In this document: piece by piece, positions 37,259 through 41,219 of the stretch | Layout of the letters: each line of letters begins with the position of its first letter | Numbering within the stretch: position 1 is the stretch's first letter | Assembly: GCA_021791815.1 (NCBI GenBank) | Contig: JAJYVV010000015.1 | Coordinates: forward strand, 1-41,219 | Source of the DNA: Bacillota bacterium | Lineage (GTDB): Bacteria > Bacillota > Sulfobacillia > RBS10-35 > JAJYVN01 | Direction: 5' to 3' | Length of the DNA: 41,219 nucleotides | Position numbers and translations under genes: made by a program | Notes under the pieces: model-generated | Seen by the model: the letters and a program-made list of their open reading frames with translations, nothing else | Told to the model about the DNA's origin: nothing | The model's database searches: none

Positions 37259-39439
37259 CTACCGCTCGGGCCACTCGCGGAAGGTCGGGGGCAGCCCCAC
37301 CGCACCGATGTCCCACGCCCGGAAACCCAGCGCCACGGCCGGCGAGTCCGGACGGAGGCGGAAGTCCCCCGCCGCCGCGTCCACGAACCCCGGATCCTCC
37401 ATGCGGGAATGGCGGTCGAACCCGAGCTCCCGCCATTCCTCGAGCCCCAGGACGACGGCGGGCCCGCCACCCCGCGGCTGGACGTGGGCGGCGAACCCGC
37501 CCCTCCCGTCCCAGATGACGTTCCGGTCGATGGAGCCCGCGATCGGCCCGCGGCGCGGCGGATAGATGACCTGATAGCATGAGGGCGCCTGCGGGGGCAC
37601 GAAGTCGATGTCGCGCTCGGGCGCCCCGGCCGGTGGGGGCGGGGCGGCGCCCGCGACCCGGAGGACGACCACGTTCCCCTCGAACCGGTCCGCGTTCCCC
37701 TCATAGCCCACGTGCAGTCCCGGAGGGTTGGCCGGCTCGACGAAGACGTTGTTCTCCACGATCCGGAGGTCCCCCTCGCGCAGCTTCACTGCCACCCCCA
37801 GGCACAGGTTGCTGTGGACGTGGTAGTTCGAGGCCCCGTCGTCGAGGTCGATGCCCCAGCCCCGGCGGTCCGTGAACCGGTTGTGGCGGATGACCGTGGT
37901 CTCCCGGGCGTCGCGCCGCACGTCCCCGCAGGGCGGATGGCTCTCCGGCCCGTGGGACTGCGCCCGGCACCAGTGCCGGTCGCGGCCCCAGGCGTTGAAC
38001 GGCCCGTGGTCGCCCGTCTCCCGCACCGTGTCCCGCACGTCGTTCCATTCCACGACGTGGCCGCCGAAGACCCCATCGTTGAAGCAGACCGCCGCGCGGG
38101 GCACGCGCTCGATGCGGTTGTGCGCGATGCGCACCCGGCGCGCGAGCGCCAGGAACACCCCCGCCGTCTGCTTGCCGAAGACCCCGATGCCCTCGATCCG
38201 GTTGGCGCCGACCTCACAGTCGCTCGGCACGTCCTCGGACGGTTCCGGGTCCCAGTCCCACCGGTGCTCGGCGCCGCAGTGCGGGCAGCGGTGGCTCGCG
38301 CCTGGGCGCAGGTGCGACCGCCCGACCAGGCAGACCCCGCTGTCGCCCGCGCGACGGATGGTGTTGCCCGTGACCCGCACCCGCGCCGCGTAGCCGCCCA
38401 CGAAGACCGCGTTGCCTCCGACCTCGTCGAAGAGGCAGTCCTCCACCGCGCAGTCCACGGCGCCCTCGACGCACACGGCGCCGCCACGGTGGATCGCCCA
38501 GTCGCCGAGCGACGGCTCCTCGTAGGGCTCCAGATACGTGGCGGCCGTGCCGGCGATCCGCAGGCCCGCAAGCCGCACCCCGCGCACGGGATGGTGCCGG
38601 GTACCGCGAAGCAGGGCGGCGCAGGCGAGGCCGTCGAACTCCAGCTCCGCCGCGGCGGACCCGGAGAGCCGGAGCCCTTCCGGCGGCCAGAAGTAGAGCA
38701 GGCCGGCCTCGCGGTCGAAGTACCACTCGCCTGGGCTGTCCAGTTCCTCGAACACGTTCTCCACGAAGAAGCGCGAGCCGGCGCCCACGCCCCCGCCGTC
38801 CGCGCGCTGGAAGGTCGTCCCCATCTGCCAACCGCCGTCTCCGAGGGTCAGTCGCCCGGAGGCGGCGTCCAGGGCCGCCACGCGCCACTGCAGGTTGCCC
38901 CAGCGGTGGCGGGTGAAGCAATGGAGCACAGCCTCCCCCGGCCGATCCCACGTCCGACCGCCCAGGGCGGCGGGATCGAACTGGAGCTCCCGATGCGGCC
39001 ACGCATCCGCGCCGCGCAGCGGCAGCTCCCCGTCGGCGGCGTTCGGGAAGCGCGCGCGCACCTGGCGGCGGCCCCCGGCGAAGAGTTGGGTGGGGCGCAG
39101 GCCCTCCGGCAGGCCCTCGGGCCTGCAGCGGAGGATCCCGCCCCGATGCGGCTCCCACGCGCCGCGCACGGGCACGCCCGCGCTGATCGTCGGGGCCGGG
39201 CCGCAGGGCCAGGCTGCGTAGGCGGTGTCCGAGTCCTCGGCGGTGAGCGAGAGGGGTTCCGCCAGACGGTGCACCCCGGCATGGACCCAGACGGTGGCCG
39301 GGGGAGCGGGCCCGGCCAGGGTCCGCCGGGCCGCACGGAGCGCGTCGCGGGCGCCGGCGAGGCTGGCGAGCGGCCGGTCGCGGGTGCCGGGTGCCCCGTC
39401 GTCGCCGCCCGGGGCCACGTGCAGTTCGAGGTACGGCAT
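37259..39439 (-). CDS. Right-handed parallel beta-helix repeat protein, probable polysaccharide-active enzyme
   Basis: N-terminal MPYLELHVAPGGDDGAPGTRDRPLASLAGARDALRA, central beta-helix repeats (VEDCLFDEVGGNAVFVGGYAARVRVTGNTIRRAGDSGVCLVG; VRIAHNRIERV), C-terminal DPGFVDAAAGDFRLRPDSPAVALGF. Confidence 0.95.
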   Translation of the reverse strand: MPYLELHVAPGGDDGAPGTRDRPLASLAGARDALRAARRTLAGPAPPATVWVHAGVHRLAEPLSLTAEDSDTAYAAWPCGPAPTISAGVPVRGAWEPHRGGILRCRPEGLPEGLRPTQLFAGGRRQVRARFPNAADGELPLRGADAWPHRELQFDPAALGGRTWDRPGEAVLHCFTRHRWGNLQWRVAALDAASGRLTLGDGGWQMGTTFQRADGGGVGAGSRFFVENVFEELDSPGEWYFDREAGLLYFWPPEGLRLSGSAAAELEFDGLACAALLRGTRHHPVRGVRLAGLRIAGTAATYLEPYEEPSLGDWAIHRGGAVCVEGAVDCAVEDCLFDEVGGNAVFVGGYAARVRVTGNTIRRAGDSGVCLVGRSHLRPGASHRCPHCGAEHRWDWDPEPSEDVPSDCEVGANRIEGIGVFGKQTAGVFLALARRVRIAHNRIERVPRAAVCFNDGVFGGHVVEWNDVRDTVRETGDHGPFNAWGRDRHWCRAQSHGPESHPPCGDVRRDARETTVIRHNRFTDRRGWGIDLDDGASNYHVHSNLCLGVAVKLREGDLRIVENNVFVEPANPPGLHVGYEGNADRFEGNVVVLRVAGAAPPPPAGAPERDIDFVPPQAPSCYQVIYPPRRGPIAGSIDRNVIWDGRGGFAAHVQPRGGGPAVVLGLEEWRELGFDRHSRMEDPGFVDAAAGDFRLRPDSPAVALGFRAWDIGAVGLPPTFREWPER

Positions 39440-40153
39440 GCGGCAGGGCTTCCGCGCGGCGCCGCCGGCGCCTTCCGGCGCGCCGCGGCGGATGGGCGGC
39501 GGGCCCGGGGCCGGCCGGCCGGGCATCCCGAGGGAGGGACCCTTGGCCGGCCATACGCCTGGTGCGTGGCGGCCATGTAGCGCGCAAGCGTCCTGGCACC
39601 CGACCTGCGCGCCGCGACCCGAGCGCGGTCGCCTCGGGAAACTCCGCACGCAGCGCGGTGAACCGCGGCTGGCACTCCTGCGGCTGAGACAACCAGCACC
39701 GCGCCTCGGCCATGGCCCTGCCCTCGTTCGGCCCCCAGCTTGGCGTCGGCGTCGCGGAGTCCTTGCCCGCCACGCCGCCCGGGTGCCCCGCCTTCGCGGG
39801 GTCGGCCGGGCAGGGACGCTTGGCGGACACCGGGAGCGGAGCGGGCCGCCGGAGACGCAGGAACCCTGACGCGCTCCTGGTATCCGCGACGAGAGGGCTG
39901 CCCGCGCCCGCGGGATCCCCGTGGCCGACCCGTCCGCGATCAGCGTCGACGGCCATCGGCGACCGCGGCGCGGGGCCCGTCGGCCGGACTTGGCCGGCCC
40001 GGCCGTCCGGATGGCCGGCCCATCGCGCCGGCCCCGCGGGGCGATCGGCCGCTGCGGGGACCGGGCCTCGGCGGCTACCATGGGACTGCGGTGCAGCGGC
40101 CTCCGCCCCCCGGAGAGTCCGCGGCACCGCGCGGAGCATCGGGGGTGTGCAGC

Positions 40154-40627
40154 GTGGCCCAGAAGGTTCTCGTCCCGCTCGACGGGTCGCCGCTCAGCGC
40201 GACGGTGCTGGCGTGGGTCCGCTCCTTCGCCGCGCTCGTCCCGACCGACCTGTATCTGCTGCAGGTGGTGGCGCCGCCCGTTTCGTACAGCACGGACGCC
40301 TTCGGCGCGGTGCAGGTGCCCGGGCCCGCCGACGTGCAGCGGTGGCAGGACGAAGCCCGCCAGACCCTGGAAGCGGTGGACCCGGGACCGGCCCGGACCG
40401 TCTCGCGCCTCGTGCGCGTCGGCTCCCCCGCCGAGGAGATCGTGCAGGCGGCGGCGGAACTGGGCGCCGACCTGATCGCCATGTCGACGCACGGGCGCAC
40501 GGGCCTCGCCCGCCTGGCGCTGGGCAGCGTGACCGAACAGGTGGTCCGCCGTGCGGCGCGGCCCGTCGTGGTCCTGCGCCCGAGCGAGGCCGGCCTGGCC
40601 GCGGAGTCCGGATCGGGGCCGCGATAG
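40154..40627 (+). CDS. Universal stress protein (UspA family)
   Basis: VAQKVLVPLDGSPLSATVLAW..GADLIAMSTHGRTGLARLALGSVTEQVVRRAARPVVVLRP includes the ATP-binding GxxGxxxxxxGS motif. GTG at 40154, with an alternative GTG at 40145. Confidence 0.92.
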   Translation: MAQKVLVPLDGSPLSATVLAWVRSFAALVPTDLYLLQVVAPPVSYSTDAFGAVQVPGPADVQRWQDEARQTLEAVDPGPARTVSRLVRVGSPAEEIVQAAAELGADLIAMSTHGRTGLARLALGSVTEQVVRRAARPVVVLRPSEAGLAAESGSGPR

Positions 40628-40859
40628 GCCAGGGCCGCGCGAGCCCCGGATATGTGCCCGTGCGTGCCGGAGGCGGGGCGGGGAGTTGGGGGCGGCCTGC
40701 GGGGCGGCCGTCCCCGGCCCCGCGTGTCCAACGGCCTCCTCCGGCAGCGTGGAGGTGGCCTCGGTGCGGGACACGCTACCGCCGCGGGGACGACGAGAGC
40801 CGGGTATCCCGCGCGCCGTCCAAAGGCGGACGACCGTAGGCTGCCGCAGGTGGCGGTCG

Positions 40860-41105
40860 TCAGACGGCTCCGACGGTCAGTTGCCACGACACGCCGAACC
40901 TGTCCTGCACCCAACCAAACCTCTTGCTGAACGGATATGCAGCCAGGGGCATGAGCATCTTCCCGTCGCGCGAAAGCTTCGTGAACGCGTCGTCAACCTC
41001 CGCCTCCGTATCACACCCGACGAAGAACGAGATCGCCGGCGTGAAGGTGAAGTCGTGCTTCACGCCGCTGTCGATGCACATCAAGGTCTGGCCCTGAAGG
41101 TACGC
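40860..41105 (-). pseudogene. VOC/PhnB-like (3-demethylubiquinone-9 3-methyltransferase fold) C-terminal fragment
   Basis: QGQTLMCIDSGVKHDFTFTPAISFFVGCDTEAEVDDAFTKLSRDGKMLMPLAAYPFSKRFGWVQDRFGVSWQLTVGA. The expected N-terminal half is absent, with an in-frame stop just upstream. Confidence 0.7.
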
Positions 41106-41150
41106 ATTCAGTCAACGGCGTTGGGAGGTGGAGGGACGGGGGCGTGTGAT

Positions 41151-41172
41151 GGGGTGGGGCGAGGGGTTGGGG
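41151..41172 (+). other. Canonical G-quadruplex motif in a G-rich terminal segment
   Basis: GGGGTGGGGCGAGGGGTTGGGG: four G4 tracts with 1, 3 and 2 nt loops. Confidence 0.8.
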
Positions 41173-41219
41173 CGGGAGAAGCCGGGGGCAAGGGAGCACG
41201 GAGGATGGCACGGTAGTCG

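Noticed and set aside
1-41219. tRNA/rRNA genes, CRISPR arrays, intact IS elements
   Set aside because: No TPsiC/anticodon-like clover-leaf, no regularly spaced repeats and no transposase motif noticed on reading. An automated scan (tRNAscan-SE, CRISPRCasFinder, ISfinder) would be needed to exclude them fully.

Overview
The window is about 41 kb of very GC-rich bacterial DNA. Well-preserved genes alternate with decayed ones. The six-frame track is dominated by spurious antisense ORFs, which are expected at this GC content, so I kept only ORFs with recognisable family motifs or a plausible start/RBS.

Intact genes I can support: an ABC-2 type transporter pair (957-2832); a GNAT-Nudix fusion (3048-4169); a HepT/MntA toxin-antitoxin pair (5156-6018); a DUF2961/GH172 protein (7017-8123, -); a 626-codon uncharacterised protein (9637-11514, -); a Tat/lipobox family 1 solute-binding protein (16052-17521, -); a polytopic membrane protein (18627-19376); a CYP102-type P450-reductase fusion (19657-22896); a DUF433/DUF5615 toxin-antitoxin pair (25153-25772, -); an SNF2 helicase plus SWIM zinc-finger operon (26821-30929, -); a BadF-type ATPase (31795-32697, -); a CBM9-like lipoprotein (33303-34085); a DUF6922-like/AbiEii-like fusion (34095-34973, -); a small conserved protein (36287-36478); a right-handed beta-helix protein (37259-39439, -); and a universal stress protein (40154-40627).

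Between them are at least ten relics recognisable only by joining frames: ECF sigma, quinone oxidoreductase, DapA-like, Rossmann/NmrA-like, PKD protein, LacI-like, two GNATs, ABC exporter pieces, bacilliredoxin YtxJ with its active Cys lost, and a VOC fragment.

Other signals are a 19-bp hairpin (26040-26082), a perfect 24-bp palindrome upstream of a small split gene (26429-26452), a 13-bp convergent hairpin (31706-31742) and a G4 motif at the window end. I found no tRNA/rRNA, CRISPR array or intact transposase. I did not find a clearly new multi-gene defence or biosynthetic system. The best leads are the fusion proteins, the uncharacterised 626-codon protein near GH172, the divergent CYP102 enzyme, and the mix of decayed and intact genes.
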